A DNA stretch of 36,658 nucleotides, taken from assembly GCA_016188215.1 (NCBI GenBank), contig JACPIF010000007.1, forward strand, positions 1 through 36,658, written 5' to 3'. The number at the start of each line of letters is the position of its first letter. The stretch's first letter is position 1. Below the pieces are notes generated by a model, which was given only the letters and a program-made list of their open reading frames with translations, was not told where the DNA came from and did not search any database. Below are positions 8,206-14,201 of this stretch, piece by piece. The DNA comes from Candidatus Woesearchaeota archaeon. GTDB lineage: Archaea; Nanobdellota; Nanobdellia; Woesearchaeales; JACPIF01. A program made the position numbers and the translations under genes.

Positions 8206-8468
8206 TTCTCCAGCTCTTTAAGAAATTCCTCTTGCGAGAGAGAAATGAATTCCCCCTTCTCGTATCGTTTCCATGCTTCTTCAGTCCTTCTGGCAAATTC
8301 CAGATCCTCCTTAAGTGTTTTTTGAGCTTCAGTTGCCCTCTTTAGAATGAGCCTGTCTTTATCCCTGATGACAATAAATTTTTCGCCGCTCTTGTACCCT
8401 CTCCTCATCTTCTTAGGGATGACTATCTGGCCCTTTGAGCTCATCTTAGTGACATCAATGTCTATCAC
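8199..8468 (-). CDS. AbrB/SpoVT-type antitoxin
   Basis: The product is 89 residues starting at GTG 8468. The N-terminal half is a swapped-hairpin DNA-binding domain (TKMSSKGQIVIPKKMRR, then GEKFIVIRDKDRLILKR). The C-terminal half is a charged helical tail that would wrap the RelE-like toxin encoded immediately downstream. A GGTG site at 8477-8480 supports the GTG start over ATG 8444. A TATA box (8501-8510) and a perfect inverted repeat (8483-8498) lie directly upstream, which suggests autorepression. Confidence 0.8.
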   Translation of the reverse strand: MIDIDVTKMSSKGQIVIPKKMRRGYKSGEKFIVIRDKDRLILKRATEAQKTLKEDLEFARRTEEAWKRYEKGEFISLSQEEFLKELEKW

Positions 8469-8482
8469 GCTTTTTCACCAAG

Positions 8483-8498
8483 GTAAGATGTATCTTAC
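8483..8498 (-). promoter_or_regulatory. Palindromic operator of the toxin-antitoxin pair
   Basis: GTAAGAT-GT-ATCTTAC is a perfect inverted repeat with 7-bp arms. It lies between the minus-strand TATA box (TTTATATAGT, 8501-8510) and the GTG start at 8468, next to the expected transcription start. This is where a bound AbrB dimer or toxin-antitoxin complex would block initiation. Confidence 0.6.
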
Positions 8499-8566
8499 TT
8501 ACTATATAAACTTTTCCTTTAAAGACGACCGAAACTTATTTAAGGGTGTTAAGCCATAAAAGAGCC

Positions 8567-9082
8567 ATGGAGCCTAACTTGCTTGTCACCATTGAGCCTT
8601 CGCATGAAGGCCTGGCAAAACAGGAGATAGAAGCCCTGCTCAAGCCGTTAAAGAAGAAGCCAAAATACCTCAAATCTGGGATTAGCGGCCTGCTTAATAT
8701 CCGTATTGTCAATCCTAAAGGCATTGTAAAGAGCCTGGTTAAGGTATGCAAAAAAGACGCTTCTAAATTCAGGAAAACATACCATTGGACTCCAATAGAT
8801 AAATGGGTCAAGGCTGACCTTAAAGCGATGCAGAATGCAGCCAGGGCGCTTGGCAGGAAGATAAAGCCCAGTGAGACCTGGAAGATGAGGCTTGACAAGC
8901 GGCATTTTGATAAGATGCATACCACCGAGCTTATCCTTAAGCTGACCGAGGTGGTTGAGCGCTCTAATGTTGACCTGGAGAATCCAAAGAAGATCATCTC
9001 AGTGCAGATTATCGGCAGGAAAGCAGGCTTCTCCCTGTTGAATGCGGACGAGTTTCTGGATGTGAATAAGATCGCGCAATAG
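8567..9082 (+). CDS. THUMP-domain RNA-binding protein, Tan1-like
   Basis: The product is 171 residues. It begins NLLVTIEPSHEGLAKQEI, followed by a basic alpha/beta region and the segment RHFDKMHTTELILKLTEVV, typical of THUMP domains in archaeal Tan1/THUMPD1 relatives. Eukaryotic Tan1 helps Nat10/Kre33 acetylate cytidine 12 of tRNA-Ser and tRNA-Leu. There is no catalytic methyltransferase domain, so an RNA-binding adaptor role is likely. A TATA-like TTATTTAAG (8536-8544) lies about 26 bp before ATG 8567. Confidence 0.75.
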   Translation: MEPNLLVTIEPSHEGLAKQEIEALLKPLKKKPKYLKSGISGLLNIRIVNPKGIVKSLVKVCKKDASKFRKTYHWTPIDKWVKADLKAMQNAARALGRKIKPSETWKMRLDKRHFDKMHTTELILKLTEVVERSNVDLENPKKIISVQIIGRKAGFSLLNADEFLDVNKIAQ

Positions 9083-9129
9083 GGCCACAATAGGAATGTT
9101 TTTATATCTGCTAATTAAAAGTTTTAATC

Positions 9130-9582
9130 ATGGCTCAGGTTTCAAGGGATACCCCGCTTTCTGAACTTACCTTGAGGAAATATGAAAAGCCTTCGCACAT
9201 GCCCGAGCGGCAGGTTGTCAAGAAAATCTGCCTTAGCCTTGGTGTGCTGCAGCCAGGGGATTCCCGGGATGTGATTGTTGACATTCTGCATGTTTTGCTT
9301 AAGGGGCGAAAGCGGAAAAAGCTACTTACTGCAAAGCAGATTGAGGACGCAGTGATAAAGCAGAGGAAGCGTGCCAAGCTGGAGCTATTAGGCATAGCCT
9401 CATCCAATATACGGCGCCAGATACGAAGGTTAAAGGAAATTATGCTGGTTGAGAAGGTTAACAATGGCTATAGGATAGCTGAATTCATGCCGCTTGCCGA
9501 GATCTACGAGAAGAAGATAGAGAAGTTCTATCTAAGCTCAATCTCTGAGAGGATTAAGGAGTATCTGGCTATAGTTAAGTGA
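9130..9582 (+). CDS. Putative winged-helix DNA-binding protein
   Basis: The product is 150 residues, basic, with no signal peptide. A predicted helix-turn-helix spans about residues 65-115 (KKLLTAKQIEDAVI...SNIRRQIRRLKEIMLVEKVNNGYRIAEF): the recognition helix is followed by the strand pair of a wing. The C-terminus is a helix that could dimerise. A TATA-like TTTTTATATC (9100-9109) sits 26 bp before the ATG. I do not recognise a named family; a transcription factor is the likely role. Confidence 0.6.
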   Translation: MAQVSRDTPLSELTLRKYEKPSHMPERQVVKKICLSLGVLQPGDSRDVIVDILHVLLKGRKRKKLLTAKQIEDAVIKQRKRAKLELLGIASSNIRRQIRRLKEIMLVEKVNNGYRIAEFMPLAEIYEKKIEKFYLSSISERIKEYLAIVK

Positions 9583-9606
9583 TTCTAAATCATTTTATAT
9601 ACTATC

Positions 9607-9614
9607 CTTTTTTT
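9607..9614 (+). terminator. Oligo-T terminator of the winged-helix gene
   Basis: A run of eight T (9607-9614) starts 25 bases after the stop of the preceding gene. It overlaps the start of the tRNA-Ala promoter region (TATA at about 9592-9601). Confidence 0.45.
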
Positions 9615-9627
9615 CCCCTACCAAACG

Positions 9628-9641
9628 GGGCCTGTGGTCTA
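9628..9641 (+). repeat. Duplicate of the tRNA-Ala 5' end, copy 1
   Basis: The 14 bases GGGCCTGTGGTCTA occur here and again at 9678-9691, exactly 50 bp apart. Copy 1 lies at the distance expected for a tRNA 5' end from the TATA box at about 9592-9601. It is followed by a hairpin-forming stretch (GGTCT...AGACC enclosing CGAAC/GTTCG) that contains TTCGG. Read as a D-arm, GTCT...AGAC with a GG in its loop is more canonical than the D-arm of copy 2. Confidence 0.75.
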
Positions 9642-9677
9642 TCGAACAAAGTTCGGAAGACCCCATCCCAGCAAGCT

Positions 9678-9768
9678 GGGCCTGTGGTCTAATCGCATGA
9701 CGTGACCTTCGCAAATCAGGAATGATCGACAGAGGTCAAGGCTCCGGGTTCAAATCCCGGCAGGTCCA
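9678..9768 (+). tRNA. tRNA-Ala(CGC) with an anticodon-loop intron
   Basis: Acceptor stem GGGCCTG/CAGGTCC contains G3-U70, the alanine identity pair. Anticodon stem TGACC/GGTCA encloses TTCGCA-[intron 9714-9732]-A, giving anticodon CGC (9710-9712). Variable loop is AGGCT, T-arm CCGGG-TTCAAAT-CCCGG, discriminator A at 9768; CCA is not encoded. The 19-base intron has an inner ATCA-GGAA-TGAT hairpin and a near-canonical BHB (three of four central pairs). The D-loop from this 5' end (TAATCGCAT) lacks the usual GG, so the true 5' end could be the upstream copy at 9628 with further introns. Product identity is firm; the exact 5' boundary is not. Confidence 0.75.
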
Positions 9769-9850
9769 TTCGTTCAGGTAGGCTTTATGCCTACCTTGAT
9801 TAAATTGCCAGGTGATTTTGCACCTGGTTGCAAATCCCGGCAGGTCCATT
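9751..9850 (+). repeat. Duplicated tRNA-Ala 3' end around a two-hairpin insert
   Basis: The 20 bases from CAAATCCCGG to CAGGTCCATT occur at 9751-9770 (inside the tRNA) and again at 9831-9850, exactly 80 bp apart. The 60-base insert holds two perfect hairpins: GGTAGGC-TTTAT-GCCTACC (9777-9795) and CCAGGTG-ATTTTG-CACCTGG (9808-9827). This could be the scar of an element integrated at the tRNA 3' end (att-like duplication), or a spliceable T-loop insert, because splicing anywhere within the repeats leaves the same tRNA. Confidence 0.8.
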
Positions 9851-9919
9851 ATCATATTTCCTATTTCTCCCTGATCATATTACTATTATTGCAAAATAGA
9901 GAAAGCCTTAAATACCTGT

Positions 9920-9938
9920 GTCTATACATAGTCTATAC
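9920..9938 (+). promoter_or_regulatory. Direct-repeat operator candidate
   Basis: GTCTATAC occurs at 9920-9927 and 9931-9938, 11 bp apart (one helical turn). It lies between the TATA-like CTTAAATACC (9907-9916) and ATG 9940, so a bound protein would cover the transcription start. The downstream product begins with a putative DNA-binding domain, which suggests autoregulation. Confidence 0.4.
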
Positions 9939-9939
9939 T

Positions 9940-10758
9940 ATGCAAACACTTGTAAAGGAGCAAATAGTCAAAACTGTGGTCAAGTCAGGCAATGGGGGGG
10001 CAGTATGGGTCCCTAAAGACTGGCTGGGGGAGGAAGTAGTAGTTATACTTCCGCAAAGGCCCAAGCTTGATCTTAAAGAAAAGGTTATCCACCTGCTGGA
10101 ACCTTATCTAAAAGATATTATCTCAGTAGCGATTTATGGCTCATACGCAAGAGGAGAGCAGACAAAAGATTCTGATATTGACGTATTGGCAATAACAAAG
10201 GATAAGGAGCTTAAGCTGGATTTTAAGAGAGAAAACATAGAAGTTACCTCTTTTCCCGCTGAAAAACTCAAGAAGGCCATTCAAAACCATCCTGCTCTTT
10301 ATTATCAGATAATTAAAGAGGCAATACCTTTGATAAATGCACCTCTACTAGAGGAATTAAAGCAAGTAAAAATAACTAAAGAAAGTTTTAAAGAATATTT
10401 AGGGGATACTGGGGAGCATTTAGAAAGCAATAAAGGCCTATTAGAGTTAGATAAAAAAGAGGGGTTATATCTTTCATCTTATTCTGTTTTATATTCTATA
10501 ATGCTCAGATTAAGGACTCTATTCATTATTCAGTGTATCCTGGAGGATAAACCCTTTTCAAATAAAAAATTCAAATCCAGGCTTAAAGCTCATGGTTTAA
10601 GCAGTAAAGAATATGAAGATATTTACAAAGTTTATAGGCTTTTTAGGGATGATAAGTCAACAAAAAGTTTAAAGATAAAGTTAGCTCTTGCAGAGAAATT
10701 ATTAAATATCCTTGAAGTAGAACTGAAATCAGTGCAGAATTTAGTAGATGGCAAATAG
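9940..10758 (+). CDS. DUF2080-like / minimal nucleotidyltransferase / helical-domain fusion
   Basis: The product is 272 residues. Residues 1-40 (VKTVVKSGNGGAVWVPKDWLGEE) resemble the DUF2080 family of small, putatively transposon-associated archaeal proteins with an AbrB-like fold. Residues 45-130 are a minimal nucleotidyltransferase (MNT) with GSYARG (67-72) and the acidic pair of SDID (D79, D81). Residues 150-270 are all-helical and HEPN-like, though no clear R-x4-6-H motif is visible. MNT and HEPN proteins usually form two-gene toxin-antitoxin pairs, so a fusion with a DNA-binding head is notable. ATG 9940 is leaderless from the TATA at 9907-9916; upstream open frame runs through the tRNA and is not used. 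Confidence 0.7.
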   Translation: MQTLVKEQIVKTVVKSGNGGAVWVPKDWLGEEVVVILPQRPKLDLKEKVIHLLEPYLKDIISVAIYGSYARGEQTKDSDIDVLAITKDKELKLDFKRENIEVTSFPAEKLKKAIQNHPALYYQIIKEAIPLINAPLLEELKQVKITKESFKEYLGDTGEHLESNKGLLELDKKEGLYLSSYSVLYSIMLRLRTLFIIQCILEDKPFSNKKFKSRLKAHGLSSKEYEDIYKVYRLFRDDKSTKSLKIKLALAEKLLNILEVELKSVQNLVDGK

Positions 10759-10939
10759 GAAAAAGAGACTAAAAAAAGGTATTGATTCTCTATCCGAGCA
10801 GCTTAAGCTCCATGAAATAAAATTAAAAAAAGCTGAGAAAGATGGAAACATTGGGCTTGCCTCTTACTATAAAAAAGAGCTGGCTGGCAAAAAGAAGGAT
10901 TTTGACAGAAAGAAAAGGATGCTTGAAAAAGGAGGATAG
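10748..10939 (+). CDS. Small basic coiled-coil protein
   Basis: The product is 63 residues, Lys-rich and predicted to be almost entirely helical (KKRLKKGIDSLSEQL...KKDFDRKKRML). Its ATG overlaps the end of the nucleotidyltransferase fusion gene by 11 bases, so it is translationally coupled to it. It may be a partner of that protein; the family is not recognised. Confidence 0.5.
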   Translation: MANRKKRLKKGIDSLSEQLKLHEIKLKKAEKDGNIGLASYYKKELAGKKKDFDRKKRMLEKGG

Positions 10940-10971
10940 TGCCTATTCTTCAAAAACACACTTGCAGAAGA

Positions 10972-11532
10972 CTATTTCTTAGGCCTTTTAGCCCTGGTTT
11001 GCTTAGGCTGTTCAAGAGGGGTATTGACAGCGTCCCGCAATCTTATTTCTTTAAGAAATCTTTCAACAGGCGGCAAAAGGGATATGTCATATTCCCTAAA
11101 AATATCTTCGTCGCTATCATCCCTGACATAAGGAGCATCTATCTTGGCGCATTCTTCTTTAATCCCTAATATCATAAATAAAGTCTTTAAGGATTTAGTC
11201 GGTTTATCATATGCTTTTGCGATTTGGACATAGCCGTCAGGAATCTGAATATCAACTTCTTCATTGATTTGAACAGTCCTTTCCCATCCGACCCGGTATA
11301 CGGCTTTGTACAATCCAAATGAGAAACTTGTCCAATGGGTTTTTCCCTTGGGATTGCTGCCTTGAGCAACGACTTTTGCACCCTGCATTGATTGATACAT
11401 GCTGTCAAATAGTACAGAAGTTTGTTTCTCAAGAGTTGGCTCAGTGAATGATGTACAACCATCGGCGTTTGCAGCCGCTAATGCAAAAACGCCTGCTGCA
11501 GCTGCGGCCGCAATATACTTCATGATTGCCAT
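10972..11532 (-). CDS. Exported hypothetical protein
   Basis: The product is 186 residues with an alanine-rich signal peptide (MKYIAAAAAAGVFALAAANA) and a likely cleavage site after ANA. The mature part has two cysteines near its ends (DGCTSF and KEECAK), mixed alpha/beta content and a basic C-terminus (KRPKK). ATG 11532 is favoured by a minus-strand TATA (TTTTAAAG, about 11553-11562) at leaderless distance; ATG 11523 is the alternative. The gene converges with the coiled-coil gene. Family not recognised. Confidence 0.6.
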   Translation of the reverse strand: MAIMKYIAAAAAAGVFALAAANADGCTSFTEPTLEKQTSVLFDSMYQSMQGAKVVAQGSNPKGKTHWTSFSFGLYKAVYRVGWERTVQINEEVDIQIPDGYVQIAKAYDKPTKSLKTLFMILGIKEECAKIDAPYVRDDSDEDIFREYDISLLPPVERFLKEIRLRDAVNTPLEQPKQTRAKRPKK

Positions 11533-11596
11533 ATACTATGTTTCTGGGTTGATCTTTAAAATCTTTGCTGCAGTACATCACAGGATTCAAACCCGC

Positions 11597-11782
11597 CTAA
11601 CTTTTAGAATTAACAAGCTCATCCTCCTCAGAAGGCGATTCATCAGTGAATACCCAGCCGCACGAGGCACACTTGTAGCTGTTTGGCTTTTCCCTAACCT
11701 TCCTCATAACGCCCTTGCAGTAAAAACAGTAGTAGCTGGTCCTGAGAGGCGCCCTGGGAGCAAGTCCATAGTAAGGGGCCAT
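11597..11782 (-). CDS. Zinc-ribbon protein (possible C-terminal half of a frameshifted gene)
   Basis: The product from ATG 11782 is 61 residues. It has one zinc ribbon, CFYC...CASC, separated by about 15 residues, then an acidic tail. It overlaps the 84-residue frame at 11704-11958 by 79 bases. A run of eight A on the coding strand (11790-11797) lies just upstream in the overlap; a -1 shift there joins the two frames into one protein. The zinc ribbon may therefore be the C-terminal domain of a single 11597-11958 gene rather than an independent product. Confidence 0.5.
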   Translation of the reverse strand: MAPYYGLAPRAPLRTSYYCFYCKGVMRKVREKPNSYKCASCGWVFTDESPSEEDELVNSKS

Positions 11783-11958
11783 GGTTCTCTTTTTTTTGTT
11801 CTATTTACTTTCAATCGTTTCTGCACTGCAAGTACATCAGCAGCCTCATACGGCACATGCCCCGGTATACCATAGATGTCCCCTTCAGATTCGTCATCCC
11901 TGTCAACTCTGTCGTCCATTTCCTTAGGGTACATAGGATACAGTTTTTTTCTTGCCAT
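11704..11958 (-). CDS. Small charged protein, frame joined to zinc ribbon by A8 run
   Basis: The frame gives 84 residues. The first 57 are charged and conserved-looking (MARKKLYPMYPKEMDDRVDRD, then IYGIPGHVPYEAADVLAVQKRLK). After the A8 run at 11790-11797 the sequence turns into low-quality sequence (PLTMDLLPGRLSG) that mirrors the zinc-ribbon frame. This suggests the real product shifts -1 at the run, or that one A is missing from the assembly. Family not recognised. Confidence 0.45.
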   Translation of the reverse strand: MARKKLYPMYPKEMDDRVDRDDESEGDIYGIPGHVPYEAADVLAVQKRLKVNRTKKREPWPLTMDLLPGRLSGPATTVFTARAL

Positions 11959-12045
11959 AGTGGTGTATAAATGGATTCATTACTTAATTATTGGGTATAT
12001 ACATTCTATACTTTATAGAAAAAGATAATCCGCAAAAAAGCGACT

Positions 12046-13017
12046 TTACTTTGGCGCGTTCTCCAGGTTTATGACAATAAACCCGATATCCCTCGTCTTT
12101 GTTATGATCCTCCTGATATAGCCGCAGAACGTGGGCATCCATGTCTGCATATATTTCTCTCTTATATTCCGGATAATTTTGTCATAATGCGTAAATTCAT
12201 CCACTACAGTATTAGCCATACTCTCATCCATTGTGTTGTAGGCGATAAGTGCCCTTTCATAATTATTGTAGACTTCTTCAAGCACATGTTGTATTTCAGC
12301 CTTAGCCTTTGGGCTCAGCCTTTTTAAGAGATTAGTCTCGCAAAGGATTTTTGACATGCCGGCAATATATTCTGCAATCTTGTCCAGATAGTGTATCAGG
12401 AATGCAGTGTAGCATAGCTCGAGGGAGGAGGCATTAAACTTATAGGCGACATCAGAATCAACCAAAGCATTTGTTATTGCCCGTTTTGCCAATAAGGTCT
12501 GGCGCTGCACCTCATAACTCTTCTCAAGGATATCCTGGATGTCACAGGCGCCGTCGCACATCTCGTTAGTCTCTTTGAAAATAGTTTTGGTGATCTGCTC
12601 TATCCTATTTATCATTGATCTTAGATTCAGGCTCTTCACATCCCAGAAGATATGTATGACTATTGTGTTAGAGGTGACTTCCATAACCTCGGCTGCGATG
12701 AGCTCGTGGACTTTTTTTCTGATATACTGTACTTTCCCCGCATTAGAGCCCTTAATTGTCACGTGCGTGTATCCATTCAGGTAGGCAGAAACTAGCAGCC
12801 TGGTGACCTCCTTTACCCCCTTGTTTTCCATCTCTATATCTATAGACCTTTGCTTTTCATCAGCCTCAAGCTTGGGGATAATCTCAATAGAATTCCTTGA
12901 TGTTTCCTGTACAGAAAGAGTGTCTCCTTTCTTCAGCCTGTTTTTCCTTATCCATGTCTTTGGCAGAGTCACGCTGAAGGTTGCCTTCCCGAAGCCGATT
13001 AATTTTCTCTGCTCCAT
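12046..13017 (-). CDS. PhoU-family phosphate regulator with AbrB-type DNA-binding head
   Basis: The product is 323 residues. Residues 1-50 form an AbrB/SpoVT-like domain (KLIGFGKATFSVTLPKTWIRKNRLKKGDTLSV), common in archaeal PhoU-type regulators. The rest is helical, with the two three-helix PhoU repeats expected to bind metal-phosphate clusters (MINRIEQITKTIFKE and HYLDKIAEYIAGM). It probably senses phosphate status and regulates uptake genes, though no phosphate transporter is in the window. A minus-strand TATA (TTTTATATAT, about 13037-13046) is 26 bp from ATG 13017. Confidence 0.8.
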   Translation of the reverse strand: MEQRKLIGFGKATFSVTLPKTWIRKNRLKKGDTLSVQETSRNSIEIIPKLEADEKQRSIDIEMENKGVKEVTRLLVSAYLNGYTHVTIKGSNAGKVQYIRKKVHELIAAEVMEVTSNTIVIHIFWDVKSLNLRSMINRIEQITKTIFKETNEMCDGACDIQDILEKSYEVQRQTLLAKRAITNALVDSDVAYKFNASSLELCYTAFLIHYLDKIAEYIAGMSKILCETNLLKRLSPKAKAEIQHVLEEVYNNYERALIAYNTMDESMANTVVDEFTHYDKIIRNIREKYMQTWMPTFCGYIRRIITKTRDIGFIVINLENAPK

Positions 13018-13143
13018 GAGTGTATTAGGGAATCACACGAGATATATAAAATTATCCAAAAATGTATACTAAGCTATCTTATTGACGACAAATAAGTATA
13101 TACATCTATATCTGTATATCAGTTCTATAGTCAAGATTGATAT

Positions 13144-13284
13144 ATGCCAAAGATTATCATAAAAACAGCTGGGTCAACTCCAGTGAGCCACCGTATAAGG
13201 CTGCCGAGACTCAGAAAGTCAAAGGCAGAGAGGGCGCATTCGGAGAATTTGACCCGGTTAGGCAAAAATGGAAAGGGACCCTAA
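13144..13284 (+). CDS. Small basic protein, 46 residues
   Basis: The frame runs ATG 13144 to TAA 13282-13284. The product is strongly basic (HRIRLPRLRKSKAERA), starts with a short hydrophobic strand (MPKIIIKTAG) and has no cysteines. A TATA-like TGTATATC (13114-13121) lies at leaderless distance. It overlaps the next small gene by 17 bases, so it is the first gene of a run of tiny overlapping genes ending in Hsp20. Existence as a protein is inferred from context. Confidence 0.4.
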   Translation: MPKIIIKTAGSTPVSHRIRLPRLRKSKAERAHSENLTRLGKNGKGP

Positions 13285-13402
13285 AAAAGGGATGATGTGC
13301 AGCATCTGCGGCTCGCTGCTCAGCATGGAGGATAATGGCATATACATCTGTGACAGGTGCGAATATGGGTGCATTATCTATGAGCGGAGACTGGCATACT
13401 GA
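13268..13402 (+). CDS. Tiny zinc-ribbon protein, 44 residues
   Basis: ATG 13268 to TGA 13400-13402. It has two cysteine pairs, CSIC and CDRC, about 16 residues apart with CSICGS turns, a rubredoxin-knuckle zinc ribbon, and ends in IYERRLAY. It overlaps the gene before (17 bases) and after (23 bases), a packing expected for translationally coupled small genes. Function unknown. Confidence 0.55.
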   Translation: MERDPKKGMMCSICGSLLSMEDNGIYICDRCEYGCIIYERRLAY

Positions 13403-13511
13403 GGAAAAAGCATGTTACAGGTGTGGCAGCATGTTTTATCCGTTGTATCATGCAGACAGGCTATGCGGTGATTGCGAGATTGACCTGCACATGGAGATGG
13501 CTGAACTGTAA
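13380..13511 (+). CDS. Tiny zinc-ribbon protein, 43 residues
   Basis: ATG 13380 to TAA 13509-13511. It carries CYRC and CGDC pairs about 16 residues apart, with an acidic/hydrophobic C-terminal helix (IDLHMEMAEL). It overlaps the preceding zinc ribbon by 23 bases in another frame. The spacing resembles that gene, but the sequences are not close copies. Confidence 0.5.
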   Translation: MSGDWHTEEKACYRCGSMFYPLYHADRLCGDCEIDLHMEMAEL

Positions 13512-13567
13512 ACCAGGGAGCAGATAGGCAAGTAAAAGCAATATTGAGCAAATGCGGGGTGGTATAA

Positions 13568-13747
13568 ATGGGAAAAAAGATTGAGCGGGAGATTGAAAGG
13601 AATCTGCGGAGCTATAAATGGGAGCCTGAAATTGATGAAGAGGATGACCTGAGTATCTACAACGAGGAGGAAAGGCGCAGGGAACTGGACGAAGACGGCA
13701 TTACTGGCTGGGAAGAGGCCTTTATGGAAGGATGGATGGGTGCCTGA
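13568..13747 (+). CDS. Small acidic protein, 59 residues
   Basis: ATG 13568 follows a GGGGTGGT ribosome site. The product is rich in Glu/Asp and Arg and ends in the distinctive GWEEAFMEGWMGA, with conserved-looking Trp and Gly residues. It lies 10 bases upstream of the Hsp20 gene. It has neither cysteines nor a signal peptide. Family not recognised. Confidence 0.55.
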   Translation: MGKKIEREIERNLRSYKWEPEIDEEDDLSIYNEEERRRELDEDGITGWEEAFMEGWMGA

Positions 13748-13757
13748 ATGGTGAAGC

Positions 13758-14147
13758 ATGCAGCGGATGCTTGAGTGGGATGACTTTGGAGAAAGTTTTC
13801 TTGTGCCGCGTAATCACAAAACTTTAGAAAGGCTGAAAGGCACTGCCCACTACAGGAGGGCATTTGGCGACATCAAGGAAACTCCAAGGGAGTTTATAGC
13901 GACAATACTGCTTCCAGGGATTCAAAGGGAGGATATTGTAATTTCTATCAGCAGGCACGGCATAGGGGTGCATGGGCAAAGGCACGAGCAAAAAAGAGAT
14001 GCTGGAAGAGGAATTCAGCTGCAGCGTTCCTATCTCGGGTTTTACCGGTATTTCAGCCTTCCTAAGGATGCTGATTTAAATGGCATTAAAGCTGATTTTG
14101 ACAACGATGTTTTGCAGTTGCGCATACCCAAGATACCAAAGCAATAA
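13758..14147 (+). CDS. Small heat-shock protein (Hsp20/alpha-crystallin)
   Basis: The product is 129 residues. The alpha-crystallin domain shows TPREFIATILLPGIQREDIVI, an RSYLGFYRYFSLP segment (cf. family FxRxxxLP), and DADLNGIKADFDNDVLQLRIPK. The C-terminal IPKIPKQ contains the I-x-I/V-like tail used in oligomer assembly. This is an ATP-independent holdase of the cytoplasm. It follows the tiny zinc-ribbon genes and is probably co-expressed with them. A GGTG just before ATG 13758 supports the start. Confidence 0.85.
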   Translation: MQRMLEWDDFGESFLVPRNHKTLERLKGTAHYRRAFGDIKETPREFIATILLPGIQREDIVISISRHGIGVHGQRHEQKRDAGRGIQLQRSYLGFYRYFSLPKDADLNGIKADFDNDVLQLRIPKIPKQ

Positions 14148-14201
14148 TGCTATTTTCTATTTCCATAAACATTTAAAAGATTGCACAATCCTGTATCTCT
14201 T

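Noticed and set aside
8536-9090. Minus-strand 184-residue open frame
   Set aside because: It lies entirely opposite the THUMP gene, which has family motifs and a promoter.
9628-9677. Confident placement of D-loop and 25/26 introns in tRNA-Ala
   Set aside because: A mature tRNA can be written with them, but no canonical bulge-helix-bulge could be drawn, so it is offered only as an alternative.
9787-9939. Upstream extension of the nucleotidyltransferase frame to 9787
   Set aside because: It runs through the duplicated tRNA 3' end and the TATA box, and ATG 9940 has ideal promoter spacing.
13448-13863. Minus-strand open frames opposite the zinc-ribbon/Hsp20 cluster
   Set aside because: They are shadows of the plus-strand genes, with no promoter or domain.
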